64,000 bases of DNA, taken from Montifringilla adamsi (Eukaryota > Chordata > Aves > Passeriformes > Passeridae). The notes beneath the pieces are model-generated. The model did not search any database. It had not been told where the DNA came from and saw only the letters and a list, made by a program, of their open reading frames with translations. Shown piece after piece: positions 26,776 through 40,007 of this stretch; position 1 is the first letter of the stretch; every line of letters starts with the position of its first letter. The stretch spans positions 631,137 through 695,136 of the forward strand of contig JAGGNK010006471.1 in NCBI GenBank assembly GCA_017590115.1, in the 5' to 3' direction. Made by a program: the position numbers and the translations under genes.

Positions 26776-29635
26776 CTGTACATGGCTACTCTAGTTTAGT
26801 CTAGCTGTTCCCAGGATGCAGGTTAAGAGTTAGGCATCTCCAACAGCACAATTGCCCATGGTGGCTGTGGTTTTTCTAGCTTTTGCAATTGAATGGATGA
26901 CAAAATCAGAGCACAGTAGAATGCAGCTTAGCTTGTGCTGGATCTTAATTCAGCCTGTGATTCTGATGACATGCATTGAATATTTCTATAAGGCAAATAC
27001 AGTTCCATTGCTCCGGTAGTGATGTCACTATTTGAAGTGACTGAATTATTACTTTAATCTAATACTACACTGTAGAAAATTATTGTGGGCCTTTTTGCTA
27101 TTTCCAGCTCCATTCTTGACACTGGTAGAGCTCGGTAAGATCTCCATATCCGGGCAGGAATGGGGTAGGCCTAGGAGCTGTCTGCTTTGTTCAGCATTTT
27201 CTTTGCAAAATCTACAGGAAGCCAAGGCAATCTGCCTGCAAGTCTTCTTATTACATATTATCTTGTGTGGTTTCCCTATGGAAAATATATGGCTGGAAGA
27301 AATGTCTTGTGTTGAACCACTAGAATGTGAAGAATTTGGGAATCTGTTTTTCTTACATAGCTCTGTACTCACTATTCAAAAGAAAAGTGACAGAAAGGAA
27401 AGCTCTTTGTCATATCCTGAGTTTATTATCTCCTTTATTCACTATTTACTGCAGGAGGTTGTGACAGCCTTATGCTGTTCTAAAGGTTATTTTAATCTGG
27501 CAGAAAGATGGAAGAAGAGGGAAAAACAAGCAAGAGAGGAAGGGAGTGAGTGGTCATACAAAGGGGAATTTACTATTAGATTCTAGTATAAAGAGGAAAA
27601 GAGAACAAAGCAAAGGATGGTTTAATCCCATTTAAAGGCATGGATTTTGCGAGCAGTGTAACTATCTCAAGGAGACCTCCATCAGTGAGAGGTAAATAGT
27701 GATGCTGAGAAGAAATTTTGATGTACGTGACTAACTTTTCTCTTTTGCATGTGGCAGTTCCTAATGGTATTCCGTTCAGATTTCAGTGATCTCCAGTACC
27801 TGCTGCTTTTATTTGTGTGACAAGACTGTATCTCAACACTGCAGTCTTTTAAAATATACTACAGATTTTCAGTAATTTTTCATGAGAAAGGAATTGCTTT
27901 AGAATATGAATGTCAAAATGAAAGCTTCCATGTAAATAGAGTCTATTTTGTAAATAATTCTTTAAAAATTTGTAAAATCATGAAAGGATGACATTTTCAT
28001 TCTTTGATAATGTAATAGTGTACGTGGAGGTCACAAGGGATTGAAGGAAAAACCTCTGAAATAATTAATCTCCCAATTTAAATTAGTTTTATGATTCTGA
28101 AATTGAGATTAACATTTTGACTTAGTTACACTCTGAATTCTTCTGCAAATCCTTAATTCTTCATCCTAGGAAACTAAAAATGTCTGACAAGAGCATGACT
28201 GCCATTTACAAACAATCAGTAATATGGTTTCAAAATACAGTCTCCAAGAAAAGTACATACTTGAATTAGTAGGATATTAGAATTCTTTCCCAGTGGTTCT
28301 GTGCTTTGGCAAGATATTTTCTTGGATGCTGGAAACCAGCAATTACAGATGGACTGAAACAGTCAAACAGGGAACATCTGAAGTGATTTTTTTACATACT
28401 GCTGTAAGTCCCTCTTCTGTTTTAAATTAGTAAGATCTAAAACATAATGGTAACAGATGTTGGTATCTGAGGTATTTCAGAATGGAAATCTCTCTGTGTG
28501 TCTCCTGCTCTGCATATATAATATTAACAACATACAAACATATTTTGTCATTCTAAGAAAAGTTTTTACCTACCTTGAATAGTTGGCTTAGTTAAACAAA
28601 AATTAGTAATCTTAAAAGGGTTAATAATCCTCTTGTGCCTGACTGGAGTAAATACTAAGGGCTTATGAATATGTATGATAGTAAAAATAATAATTCCTTA
28701 TATTTTTTGCTTTGCTGTCGATACTCATTTTAAGAGAGGAACATGACTTATCCTTTGGACAAAATCTTCTCATTTTTGCATGAAAACCTAGGTTTCACAA
28801 AATGTGGGCCATAATAACAGGATCAGGGGAAGTGAATGCTGGAAGATATACACATTAAAATTAGTAGATTTGATGTTAATTGCAGATAGGAGATCTTTCA
28901 AAGGTTCAAAGTGTATTGATTATTTGATTATTGTAGAAGATTATTTCTATTTCAACAACACAAAATGTAATGCTTCTATAATTAAGTTTTCTTTCTTAAT
29001 TCATCCTGAGCATTGAAAAGGATCCCTTTATCACACTGCCAAATCTAATATATTTTGTGTGTAGGATCACATAAAAATACTTTGAATTTCCAAAACAAGC
29101 TTGTACTCCCCTCAGGTAAGGCGAGTATAGTGCTTGGTAGTGGCATTTAATAGTGATTAAAAATGTAAGCAATTACACTTATCACAAGATTAAGCTTCTC
29201 ATTTGCCAATTGAGCAACACCAAAATGAAGCATACATGAGAAGAATGACTGTCTCAATAATGAGGCTCAGGAGAGCTAACTTCAGACAGTGACCTGAAGT
29301 ATCACAAGCCTTTATTTCCTTTGCACTCATGACAGCATTCATCTCTGAGAACTGCCTAAGAGGAGTAAAGTAGTTTTGAGGAGTATCCATAGCTAATGAT
29401 TGTTTGCTGTTTTCAGCCTGGGTGTTTAGTTGGTGTGTGGAATCCTGAGGACTACTGGGAACGAGAGAGTAAGTTACACACTTTTAAAAAAATTAGAACA
29501 AAATGTTCACGTTTTTTGTGTCTGGATACATAAAAAAAACCCAGGAGGAAGTTGTAGAATTTCTTCCACGAAGTGGCATTCATTCTTAGAGGTTTGTTTC
29601 TCTTAAAACCTGTTTGTACTTTTTTGACATCTTGT
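26776..29635. other. Unique AT-rich non-coding stretch
   Basis: The longest frame is a 167-codon plus-strand frame (27083-27586) with no recognised domain and no supportive splice or promoter context. The remainder is AT-rich with short frames only. No repeat family is recognised. Confidence 0.5.
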
Positions 29636-30566
29636 CTATGTTTTCATCTCTTCTAATACTAGAAGCACTTCACTGGAGACTGAGTCTCTCCATCTTTTTC
29701 CCTGTCCTCTCCAGCTGCACATAAGTGTCTTTGAATCATCCCAGTAGGAAGCTGGCTGTGTCATGCATCTCGTTGCCCTCTCCTCCACTCCTGTGATGAT
29801 ACCTTCAGAGACATGCCCACATTTTTCATCCTGGCAGACAGTCCACTCTCCCATTCTGTGAATAGCCCATAAAATTCTTCTAAAGGAGTCATGTAAACCC
29901 ACTTATTTTGCTGTTCATACAGAATTCCTACCCTGCATTTTTCTCCTGTCTGCATATCATTCTGTGATTTGGCTCGGTTTTACATTTATTTCTGTCTATC
30001 ATCCTTATGCCACATTCTATTTTTGTTATTTCTTCTTCTCCACCCCTTTTTGGGAAGAGCTGCTTCATGGTTCCTATTTTCTGTTTTCCCTTAGTGCAGC
30101 CAAACCCTTCCTTGGGAATATCTTTGCTCTGGGAGCTTTCTTCCTCCCTTTCTTCTGTCCTCACATTCTTCCACAGGCAACCCATCTAATACAGGGTATT
30201 CTTCTGCTACTTTTCTCTGTGATGTACCTCTCACTCTTGGGTTACCTACTGATTTTCTGCTCCATCACCATGATGAATCTCTATCAAGCTCTGTTATTCT
30301 CTACAGTTGCATTGAAGTCTGAGGTCTCATCATTTGTTGCCTTCGTGAGGCCAAACATTGCACTACAATGGTTCGTGCCATGTAGGCCTCTGCAGAGAGA
30401 CATTCCTCTGTCTCTGCACCTTCTCATTTATGTCATGCCAAGTCTTCAGTCATTTCCAGCTGTGTCTCTCTGTGTTTTATCACTGACAACATTTTCCATT
30501 TCACTGGCCTTAAAAGAGAAAGAACAATATCTCTCAACATGTCTGTTACGGTGTTTGTTTTATTAT
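29636..30566. other. Strand-asymmetric segment with long open frames on both strands, unidentified
   Basis: The plus strand is pyrimidine-rich and the minus strand purine-rich, so stop codons are scarce. A 207-codon plus-strand frame (29964-30587) encodes a Phe/Leu-rich hydrophobic string. Minus-strand frames at 29636-29902, 29761-29955 and 29928-30185 encode Glu/Lys/Arg-rich strings. I recognise no domain in either direction. The segment lies directly downstream (minus strand) of the 30567-31653 LTR, so retroviral internal sequence was considered. However, no primer-binding site starting with TGG follows the LTR end and no Gag or Pol motif is visible. An old minus-strand retrocopy is another possibility. 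The coding status is unsupported. Confidence 0.35.
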
Positions 30567-31653
30567 TGTGGTGGGTTGATGCTGTGACTGGATGCCAGGC
30601 ACCCATCAAAGCCACTCTGTCACTCCCCTCCACAGCTGGACAAGGGAGAGAAAATATCATGAAAGCTTATTAGCTCAGACAAAAACAAGGAAAGATCACT
30701 CAATGATTACCATCAGAGGCAAAACAGACCCAACTTGGGGATATTACTTGAATTTATTACCAACAAAAATCAGAGCAGGATAATAAGGAGTAAAAAAACC
30801 ATTACAAACAGCTTTCCCCCATCCCTGCCTCCTTTCCAGGCTCTACCTCCTCTCCCAGAGACCCATGGAGACAGGGAATGGGGGTTATGGTCAGTTCATC
30901 ACACTTGGTTCGTGGCACTGCTCATGGAGAGGAGTTCATTCCCTGTTCCAGCATGGATTCTCTCTCAAAGGAGACAGTTATCCATTAACTTCTCCAGCAT
31001 ATGTCCTTCCCATGGGCTATGATTCCTCATTAACTGCTCCAGCACAGGGTGGACTGCTTCAGGAACAGCCTGCTCCAGCTTCCCCACAGAGTCCCAAGTT
31101 CTTCCAGGAAACCTACTCCAGTGTGGGCCCTTATCTCCACAGGGTCTCAGGTCCTGCCAGGAGCCTGTTCCAGCATGGGTTTCCCATGGCATCACAGCCT
31201 TTCTTGAGCATCCCCCTGCTCTAGTTGGGGTCCTCCACAGGCTGCAGGGGGATCTCTGCATCTCTATGGATCTCTATGGGCTGCAGGGACACAGGGCCTT
31301 CACCACAGCCTGCACCATGGGCTGCAGGGGAATCTCAGATCTGGCACCTGGAGCACCTCCTGCTCCTCCTTCTCCACTGACCCAGGTGTCTGCAGAGTTC
31401 CTCTCACATGTTCTCACCCTTCTCTTCTCTGAGCACAATTACATATGCTCAATTACTCCTCTTCCTTCTTACATCTGTTATCACAGAGGCATTACCACTA
31501 TTGCTGATGGGCTTGGCCTTGGCCAGTGGTGGATCCATCCTGAAGCCAGCTGACACTGCCTGTGTTGGCCATGGGGGGACCTTCTGGCAGCTGCTCACAG
31601 AAACCACCCAGTAACCTACAACTACCAAAACCTGGCCACAGAAACCCAATACA
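30567..31653 (-). mobile_element. Solitary endogenous retrovirus LTR, ERVL-like, passerine type
   Basis: A ~1,087-bp element bounded by TG at 30567 and CA at 31653 on the plus strand, as expected for an LTR. The landmarks 'gtgggttgatgctgtgactgg', 'cactctgtcactcccctcc', the repeated 'ctgcaggg' motifs and 'ctggccacagaaacccaataca' match long LTRs I recall from songbird genomes. A polyadenylation signal (AATAAA on the minus strand) lies at 30753-30758, toward the downstream end, which fits minus orientation. Five bases on each flank (attat and actag) do not form a clean target-site duplication, perhaps through decay or imprecise ends. No second LTR or internal gene region is recognised, so it is probably a solo LTR. 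The open frames in it are incidental. The exact family name is uncertain. Confidence 0.75.
30753..30758 (-). promoter_or_regulatory. Polyadenylation signal of the LTR
   Basis: The plus strand reads TTTATT, which is AATAAA in the LTR's own orientation. It is the canonical hexamer and lies in the downstream third of the element. Whether it is used is unknown. Confidence 0.5.
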
Positions 31654-32555
31654 ACTAGTCACTTTTCATAAAGTGGAGGATGAATGTCATAATTATGAAA
31701 CTTATGCTTCTTTCCTCCTGCATAATGAAAGTGGCTGAATTCCTGCTTGAAATTTATTGGTGTTAACTGTGGAAGCTCAAGCTATATAATTTGTTGGCAA
31801 TCTTTGCAAAATTAAAAGCAAAGTGTATGGGATTATATGCAAAAGTCAGTTACTAGCATCTGCTTCAATGTATTGTAGGGGAACAAAAGGAGAAGGATGG
31901 ATTCAGAAAGATCTACAGCTAAGTAGTACTCATTAATGCAACTCCACTGCTAGGGAAATGTTCCTCTACTCAGGACATTACCCTTAGAATTAGAAAGACT
32001 TTTTGAGAAACATCAGGTTTTGTTCTCAGCAATATCTAAATGTTGTCAAATGCAAGCACCTGTAACCAATAAAACATCAAGACTTAGAAGAGAACAAACA
32101 GGACATTCAACAGCTTTCAGGAAGTTCCAGTTTCTGCCCTTTAACTACCAAAGAAGTTCAGATTTCTGGGGAGGTTCATCCGTACTCAGCATCTGATAGC
32201 CAGTCATAGCTCCTCGTGACAGGACAGTACTTCATCCATTGAATCTGGAAAGAGGTGTGTTCTAGGCCAGAGAGAAATTGGTGATCCAGAAATAATGTTT
32301 CACCACGAGTTTATGTATTTATATCTGGTTTGATGAAAGCCAAAGACCCAGATTTTCACACAGTCACCCTGATATGAAAGCAAATTCAAAATGGTAATTC
32401 CAGTTGTCAGTTCTCACACTGAATTTTAAACCAGATAATCCAAAATGACCACTCTTAGAAGGCAGGTAAAGTAGGTATTTTTTCCCGTTAAGTGTTAGAA
32501 CTCAGCTACATGATTTGTCTAATTGATCAGTTCTATAACTGCTTAATAATAGCAG
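31654..32555. other. Unique AT-rich non-coding stretch
   Basis: Between the LTR and the next CR1 fragment I see no frame, repeat or RNA gene that can be supported. Confidence 0.55.
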
Positions 32556-32740
32556 CATTGGAACAGGCTCCCAGGGCAGTGGTCACACCACCAGCCTAAC
32601 TGAGCTCAATAAGCCTTTGGACAACACTTTCAGGCAGCATGGTGTGACTCAGGGGTGTCCTGCACAGGGTCAGGAGCTGGACTCATTGATCCTGATGGGA
32701 ACCTTCAAACTCAGCTTTTTCTTTGATTCCATAATTCTAC
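32556..32740 (+). mobile_element. Short CR1 LINE 3' fragment
   Basis: About 185 bp of CR1 3' end: 'attggaacaggctcccagggcagtggtcac', then 'gtgtgactcaggggtgtcctgcacagggtcaggagctggactcattgatcctgatggg', ending in a decayed 'gattccataattctac' terminus. The same word order occurs in the longer copy at 61868-62392, so both appear to belong to one CR1 subfamily, distinct from the copies at 18946 and 54283. Confidence 0.88.
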
Positions 32741-35700
32741 AAACTGTTAAACTGCATTCCAACTACTAAGCAACAGAATTTTTTGCACTCCTTTTATTGA
32801 AAATCTTGCAGTTTATGGCTTCAAACTGCTCTCTTTTCAGTTCTATTGCAGTGAGACATGTAGAAAGTGAAGAATTTGCAATTTTGTGACTGAATGCGAA
32901 AATTGTTATCACTCTCTGTTTTGCCTGTTTTTTTCTTGTCTTGCTGAGCAGCCAGCTCCGGCTGCTGCAGGAAGCTCTCTTGTGTCAACCTTGTGTTTGA
33001 CCTTACAGCACAGGTTACCCATGCCAACTAGGAATTCTTCTGTGGATGGCTGTTCAAGCTGTAAATTAATTTTTCTTTTTAAACCATCACTGAAGCATCT
33101 CACAAAGATTCCTGCACTGATGAAAGAGGGGGTGTACATTTACAAGTGAGTAAGCAGAATGATAAAGTCTCTGAGCCACTCGTGCTGCTCGTGGGAAGGA
33201 GAGGCAGTGTTGCATGATGAGGTGTTGACCTTGGTGACTGGCCATAAGTTTCAGATCACATTTCTAGCAAATCATGGTGTTTTTTTTTTTTTTCTTCCAT
33301 TTTCTAGCATATCCATCCCCTTTGTTCAGGGAAGAAATTCATACATTTTTTGGATTGCTACACGAGAACTTTCACATTTATTTTCTTCTCCTCTGTGAGA
33401 TTTTTCCCTTGGAATACAATATTGAGAGGAATTTAGAGGAGAGAGGGCTGCTGTGAAGCAAGGTGTTAATTGGCACGGGCACTGATGGCAGGGCTAGGTC
33501 TTTCAGTGAGGTTTCTGTTGTGTTCATCCACAGATTGATGCAGAAATTCACTTGGATTCATGGATGGTACAGATGGAAAAGTCATACTCGGTCATCTGGT
33601 TCATCCACCTCAGAGCACAGGGTTATTCAGCAGGACATATGTTTCTAATATTTTGTTCAACATCTTTTTATAGGCTGGGTCACAAATCATGGGGCCTACA
33701 CCATCCCCAAAGGACAAGTATTCTATGTCTAATCAAATTTCAGTGCTGGGAAGATTTTTTTTTCTGCTATAGGTTTTCAATTTGTTAATTTTATTTTATT
33801 TTAAACTCCCTTATCTCTTCTAAACACTTCCTCTCATTTTTCATATTTGAGTTCTTCATCTGTATCTTTGCTCCTATCAGATCATGGTATTTTAAACAGG
33901 GCAAATTGTTGAAGCCTATCTTTATTTTTGCCTGGCAAGTTGCCTTATAAAACCCTCTCTACATTAATGTATCATTTAACCTTCAGACTTAAACATTTTG
34001 GAAAGTTCAGCCATATCCAAAGACTGTATGAGGCAAAAATATCCATGCTCCCTTCCGTGTTAATATAAGCAATATAGTCATTCAGTTGAAGCTCTGCATG
34101 CCCATGTTTTGAAGCAGGGCGGGGAGATTTGGCAGGAAGGGTGGCTGCTTACAACCAAAATGCGTCTCTTGACATCACTGAAAAATGTATTTTAGACAAA
34201 TGATGAGTCCAAAAAAAGAAGTCATCTCTCAGGGGTGCAGTGGGAACTTGTCAGAACCTGGCTTTTGGCTTTTGAACGTGGAAGACCCTCTGTCCAGCTG
34301 TGGCTGCTGTGGGATATGGGACTGTGACTGTGCCAGCTCTTTGCCCTCGTGCTGGGCCAAGAAGCCCCCAGCAGGCAGGCCCCCACCTTGCTTAGGGACA
34401 TGGGGCACCCTTTCTGGTGCCGGCACAAAGCTGGCACCAGGGAAGCAGGAGAAGAAAGGAAGCATAAAAATAGACCTGAAAAGAAAGAACTCTGGGAAGA
34501 AGAGGTGAAAGCACTCAAGGAAAACAGTCAACACTAAGCATAGGAAGAGTACAAGATTCCCTGTCACATGGTCCACTGCAGAATTGTGTGCATGATAACA
34601 GGTAGAAAGGCATGTATTTCTGTATCCTATGGATATAAGTACCTGTATTTTCAGTCCTCGTTTTACAGACTTAGTTTTTATTTCCAGACTCTTTTCTTCC
34701 CTTAAGTAGCTCAATTCCCATTTCTTACCTCATGTCCCATGTTCTCCTGAGCACTTTTCTACCCAAAGGCAGCTCCATGTTTTCCCCATTTCCTAGATCC
34801 CCATCTTCCCAGCTTGCACTCCAGGTCCTTTCCACAGCAGCAATAGTATATGTAAACAAATTTAGGGCTGTATTCTTTTATTAGGTAGCATGAAGTGCAG
34901 TGCAATATGCAGGATTACTGATTTCTACATAGTGATAGGAATCATGTCTACTGTTATTTCAGTAAGTATGAACACAGTATGAAGAATCTCTCAACAAAAA
35001 ATACCATCTAACCCTCCTCATTTCAATGGCCATTTCAGTATTATATTAAATAGTAGTTCTGGGTTTTGATAAAAAGGAAGATTTTGTCAAACTACGTAAC
35101 CAAATATGCTCTTCACCTAGGTGAGATGAAGGAAAAATAAACATTGGTTTATGATTTAAGAGGTAAAGCTAGTTTTGCCTCCAGGGATTTTCCTTCAGTA
35201 AGAGGCTAAAAGGCTGCCAGATATTAAGGACAAAGTTGTGATTTACAATATTGGAGTAACTTTCACTGCACTGTGCATTACTAGGCCAGTCATAAAACAA
35301 TATGAATTTGCATTTATTAGTCTCCTTGCTGTCAGTATCAAAACTGCTTTTTAAGATCATTGCTTAGGAACTGACATCACTAGAAAATCATCTACTGTGT
35401 CATAAAGTAACATTTTATTACTGAACTAAGGATGTTTATGCTACTGCAAGTAGAGATGGCATGTAGGGAAATGTATTTGGTGCTTTTGGAACTCTTAACG
35501 ATTTATCATCTAATTCCTAATATATGATATTATTGTACTGTTTGATTTCTTTCCAATACGTGTATTCTTTGATTCCTTTACAAATCAGTCATTTCAAGAA
35601 ATAAATATTGCTAACATCACCACGGAAAGTAAAGATAAACCAGTTGCTACTGGTTACCCAGTTCCAAATCCAGACTATTGTATCTTCCTCAATATGATTT

Positions 35701-36539
35701 ACTTTGTTTTCTGAATACAAACTGGATTTGTTTTCTTGTTCATGAATGAATAGAAAAATTTGCAGAAAATATATTTAACCAAATGTCTTTCAGAATTTAA
35801 TGGACCAGTATTTATTTTGACCTATCACTTACTAAGCTATTTGTGATTGTGGCAAATACAAGGTGTACATTTCCAAAAGAAGCTCTACATAGTGATCAGG
35901 TGTTAAGGAGAAACTTGAATCCTTTAAAATATTGGAGAGTATTCTGTTCAAGCTCTACTCATAATAAAATAATATTAAGAAAATTGTTATTGACAAAGCT
36001 ATAGGTTTCTTTTCAGAATTTATTTGAAAAGAATATATTTTTATATTGAACTTTCAAGACCACATTTGTCAAAAATAAGGGTTATACTGCCAGATGTCTT
36101 TGTTGATTTATTTTGCTATTGTGGCAGATTTATGTAGCTACCATTATATTAGTGTTGAAATTTTTAATACATTAACAAATTGGACTAATTAATTTTTTTT
36201 ATATTTATGAGAACTAAATAAACTTGTTCTTGTTGAAATTACAAGCAGATAAACTCCTTTCACCTCTATTTACCCTTGAAGGAAGAATTGCAGCTAATTA
36301 TCTCTATCACATGCACAGCAACACATATTGTATGCATTTATTTGCTGAAGCAATTCAATTGTATGTAAAAAAAAAAAAAAGAGACTTCTACCTGTAGCCA
36401 GAATTTAGAGTGGCAATTCTTTCTTCCTCATGCAGCCCAGCAATCTGCAGCAATCATGCAGCACAGGAAAGCCAGCCCTCCTTGTTTTGGGCCCTAAGGG
36501 TGCTGAAAGCTGCGTGCTGAGGAATGAAGTGGACATGGT
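32741..36539. other. Unique non-coding stretch
   Basis: It includes a T14 run (33280-33293), a GC-richer section around 34220-34450 with overlapping frames of about 100-160 codons on both strands but no recognised protein, and a strongly AT-rich section from about 35400 to 36380 ending in an A-run near 36368-36380. No interspersed repeat is recognised. Confidence 0.5.
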
Positions 36540-37090
36540 GCATGAGTGAACTACTCATTACCAAGTGCACTAAGATTCCCTTGAAAGACTGCAGCATCTT
36601 GAAGTATACTGCACTTCACCTTACATTGAGTAATGACATAAAAGCCAACATCTAATGCTAATTACACAGGCTGAGTCACTGCAATTGCACAGTCCTACCC
36701 ACTTGTTTTCCCTCCCTGTTCTTCCTGTTTGTGATTTGTTTGAAGTACATAACAAGTACCTCTGGACGAGACTGTCTGCTCTGATTATTTCATTAACTAA
36801 TGCAATATGGTTCAGTCTTCATTTGGGAGGCTGGTAAGCACTGGGATGCTACTGGTAAACTAAAAAGAGAACACTAATTACAGGGGAGGGAGTTTCCATG
36901 TAAGAAATCTGTCAAAAGGACATGCCACTGCCAACATGACTGCATTAGACTTCGGAATGTGCAGTCTGTGATAGGACCTGGTAAAGTAATTAACAGCTGC
37001 ATTGGAAAGTATGATTTGGCTAAAGGACTGGTCCGAGATTAATCGACATCTGCAAACTTCTCTGGTGGTTTGTGTAAGTGTTTATAGCTT
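36540..37090. promoter_or_regulatory. Candidate cis-regulatory element rich in homeodomain-type sites
   Basis: Three TAATTA motifs occur at 36659-36664, 36875-36880 and 36987-36992. Nearby are further TAAT words, an AP-1 site TGAGTCA (36672-36678) and an E-box CAGCTG (36994-36999). The segment is non-repetitive and lacks long frames. This clustering resembles developmental enhancers, but TAATTA is common in AT-rich DNA and I cannot test conservation. The boundaries are arbitrary. Confidence 0.25.
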
Positions 37091-40007
37091 ATATTTTCTT
37101 GCCTCTAAAACATTAGGACTGCCCAGAATGAACTTGTTTTATCACTACATCTTTATTCTTGAACAGGAGGGAGAAACCAGCAGGAAAGCACTTGTTTAAT
37201 TTAAGGGTTAAGCAGGAATTACATCATGCCTTTTCAGCTCTGGTGGCTGCAGTGCACATGACTAAGTCTCCAAATCTGGATTTCCAGAGTTGAGTTTAAA
37301 GAGGATGACCTGGTTAGATATCACCTGCCAGAGTGGATAAGCAGGCCAGTCTAGAAGCTAAGACTGGAGAAAAGAACGTAGAAGTCTCTGGAAGGCCATT
37401 AAAAGACATTCAGACAAGAGGCAAGAGCAGCTGGATAAGGAACTGGTCAGACTGAGGGAGCTTGAAAGCTGCTACTGACCCTTAGGTTTGGGACCAGAAA
37501 AGCTGCTTGATGGATATTCTTGGTGGGAAGAACAGATAGAAGAGTAAGGTGACTATTCAGTTCCTTTGTCCATCCAGAGCTTTCAATGAACCTTTAAAGG
37601 TGATTCTTCAGTCTGAAAATCTTGCAAAGTTTAAGATGACTGTATTGAAGCTAGAGAAATCTGTAGGTACTCAAATTCAATGCACTGAAATGCAGTCCTA
37701 TAAGCCCTCCTTGTTGGTCTCTTTCTTCATGTTCTCCACCCTGTAAGAGTTTGCCTCTTTACAGATGCACAGGAGCCCCAGATTGTCATGGCAGATAAAC
37801 TCAATGCCCAAATCATGCATACCACTGATTTGTATTTTTGAATGAACCAGTGTGCCTAAACTTCCTGAGATCCTGTCCCAGAGATACTTGAAAAGACATT
37901 TCTGCACAGATCACTGCCGAAAGATCTTTACCACAGATGGCAACACACATGAGAGCTGCCCTGTTTCTAACCAGAGCTGGCCAGAAATTCAGTCCTGACG
38001 GAGACAGACATGGACACTTGATTGGGATACTGCATTCACTGGTGAGAAATTGATTACTGAGGTTTGGAAATGCCTATGTGTGGAAAGACTGCACAAGAAC
38101 CTTGATTTTGATCCTGATGTTTACAACAGCAAACTGGGACTGGGAAGACATTCAATGTCATGAGTACTGTACCTATGGACCCAGGAGGATTTGCATCCTA
38201 GCAGACTCTTAGGCTGTCTTGTTAAAAATGCAGTATTATTTGCACAATGCTAGTCAACTTCTTGGTGGTCTCAAAAAAACATGGCATTTAACAGATTGGT
38301 TAATTTGTAATCAAGGTATGGATAAGCCAAACTACCTAGTCACTGACTAATAAGCAAAAAAGTAGGATTTTTTTAGTCTTTGTTACCTCAGGTTTCCTGC
38401 CATGTTCTCCAGCTGCTACTTCAAAAATTTTCTTGTGTTATTACCAAATTGCATATTTTAAAAAGTCATCATGCAAAAGCTGGCTGATTAAAAGCAAGTT
38501 ACTCATCCAACTCATTACAGCTTTCATGAGTATCTATCTCATAGCAGCTGGAAGAGTTATTTTGCTATAGTGGCATTTTCATTAAATCTTCAATTTTAAT
38601 TTCTGTTTATCAAGCCTCATTTCTCCAAGGATCAGATGCCTTACAAATGTATCCAATATTCGATTTTGCCAGCCAATTTCTTTGAGGGAGGAGGTGTAGT
38701 ATGAAAACTACTAATGACCATCAACTTGTCCCTTTAAAATTCATATTTAATTTTTGAGTTTTTGCTGCATAGATTGCACTCTTACTGATCAAAAAACCTC
38801 TCCCTTTTGTACTTGATTTGCCAGAGCAATTAATTCTCTCTAACACATTGCTATTTGACTTGGTTTTTTGCTATTTAACTTTCTTTCCTTTCCACCTATC
38901 TATGATTATGAAAACCTGTCATGGTTCTGAAAGAAAATATTGCAATGTTGTTTTGAAAGTAGATGTTCAAAGCTTCCATGTTTTTTCTTTGTGATGAAAT
39001 AGAGCCCACAGATCTCTGTGCCATCCCTGACATATACATTGTGGAAGATTCAATCCATTTTGGGAACCTCAGAAGACTTCTGAAACCACAGTTACAATTG
39101 ACACTCCTCTTTTCTGTAAGTATTTACTATCAATGGAGTAGATGAACAGAAAATTTCCTTTCAACAGCTCCAGAATAAGTTCTTAGTATCACTAAAGGGA
39201 GTTATTTTTAGAAAATTAAACCCATATTGTCGGCCTTGTCTTTTGAGAAAAATACAATAATCTTTCCAGAGAAAGATGGCACAATGCTGTCAAAATGGTA
39301 TTAAACTTTGACATATGTAGTGTGTTCTTAATCAGTGTTATCAAGATTGGAAACAGTATAAGTAATTACAACAAATTAAAATAATACCATTTAGTTTGTT
39401 CTTTAAATCTTTGATCAACACGACAAAGACTTATCTGCAAACAAATCTAGTCTTATTTTAGCATAGCACTGGGATGGACTGTTTGAAGTGAGTGGGGGTT
39501 ACATCTTCAGCAACATTGTTCACCTTCCTTTTTAACTTTTCCAAATAAGAATTTTTTCCATAAACCTAAATAAATTTGAGAATCTGTGATGGACTATTTT
39601 CAGCTGCAAAATACTACTGTCTACCTCTGATACAATCAGATAACTGCAATTCAGATGTAAAATAATAATCTCCAAGAAGCAGGCCTAGACAGAGCAAACA
39701 TCCTGATAGCAACAAGGGAATTATTTTCACTCCCAAATACTTTCCTTTACAGATTATTAGGAAAAGCGGTTGTCATCTAGTATTCATGTGGAAATTAGAA
39801 ATCCATTTTCATGAAGAGGATCTATCTTTTCTCTTAAAACAACACTGGATACAAATTCTCAAATTTTTGTTTTGTCAGCTAGCTAAGAAGAAAGTAAGAA
39901 GAGCAGTCTGCTGCTATTGCAGAGCTGCTTACATTTTGGGTCCCCAGCATCCAGAGTACAAACAATACAAAGACAGAGAAACAGCTCTTTTAGATAATTT
40001 TTCCATT
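37091..40007. other. Unique non-coding stretch
   Basis: The 37300-38215 part is somewhat less AT-rich and could be an old, unrecognised repeat or retrocopy, but no protein is readable. The remainder is AT-rich. Nothing else is supported. Confidence 0.5.

Noticed and set aside
27083..27586. 167-codon plus-strand frame as a protein-coding gene
   Set aside because: No recognised domain, no supporting splice or promoter context, and competing frames on the opposite strand; length alone is weak evidence in a 64-kb eukaryotic window.
30735..31649. Several 95-119 codon frames
   Set aside because: They fall inside the solitary LTR, which does not encode protein.
34185..34714. Overlapping 98-161 codon frames in a GC-richer section
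   Set aside because: Open in several frames on both strands, which points to composition rather than selection; no protein recognised.
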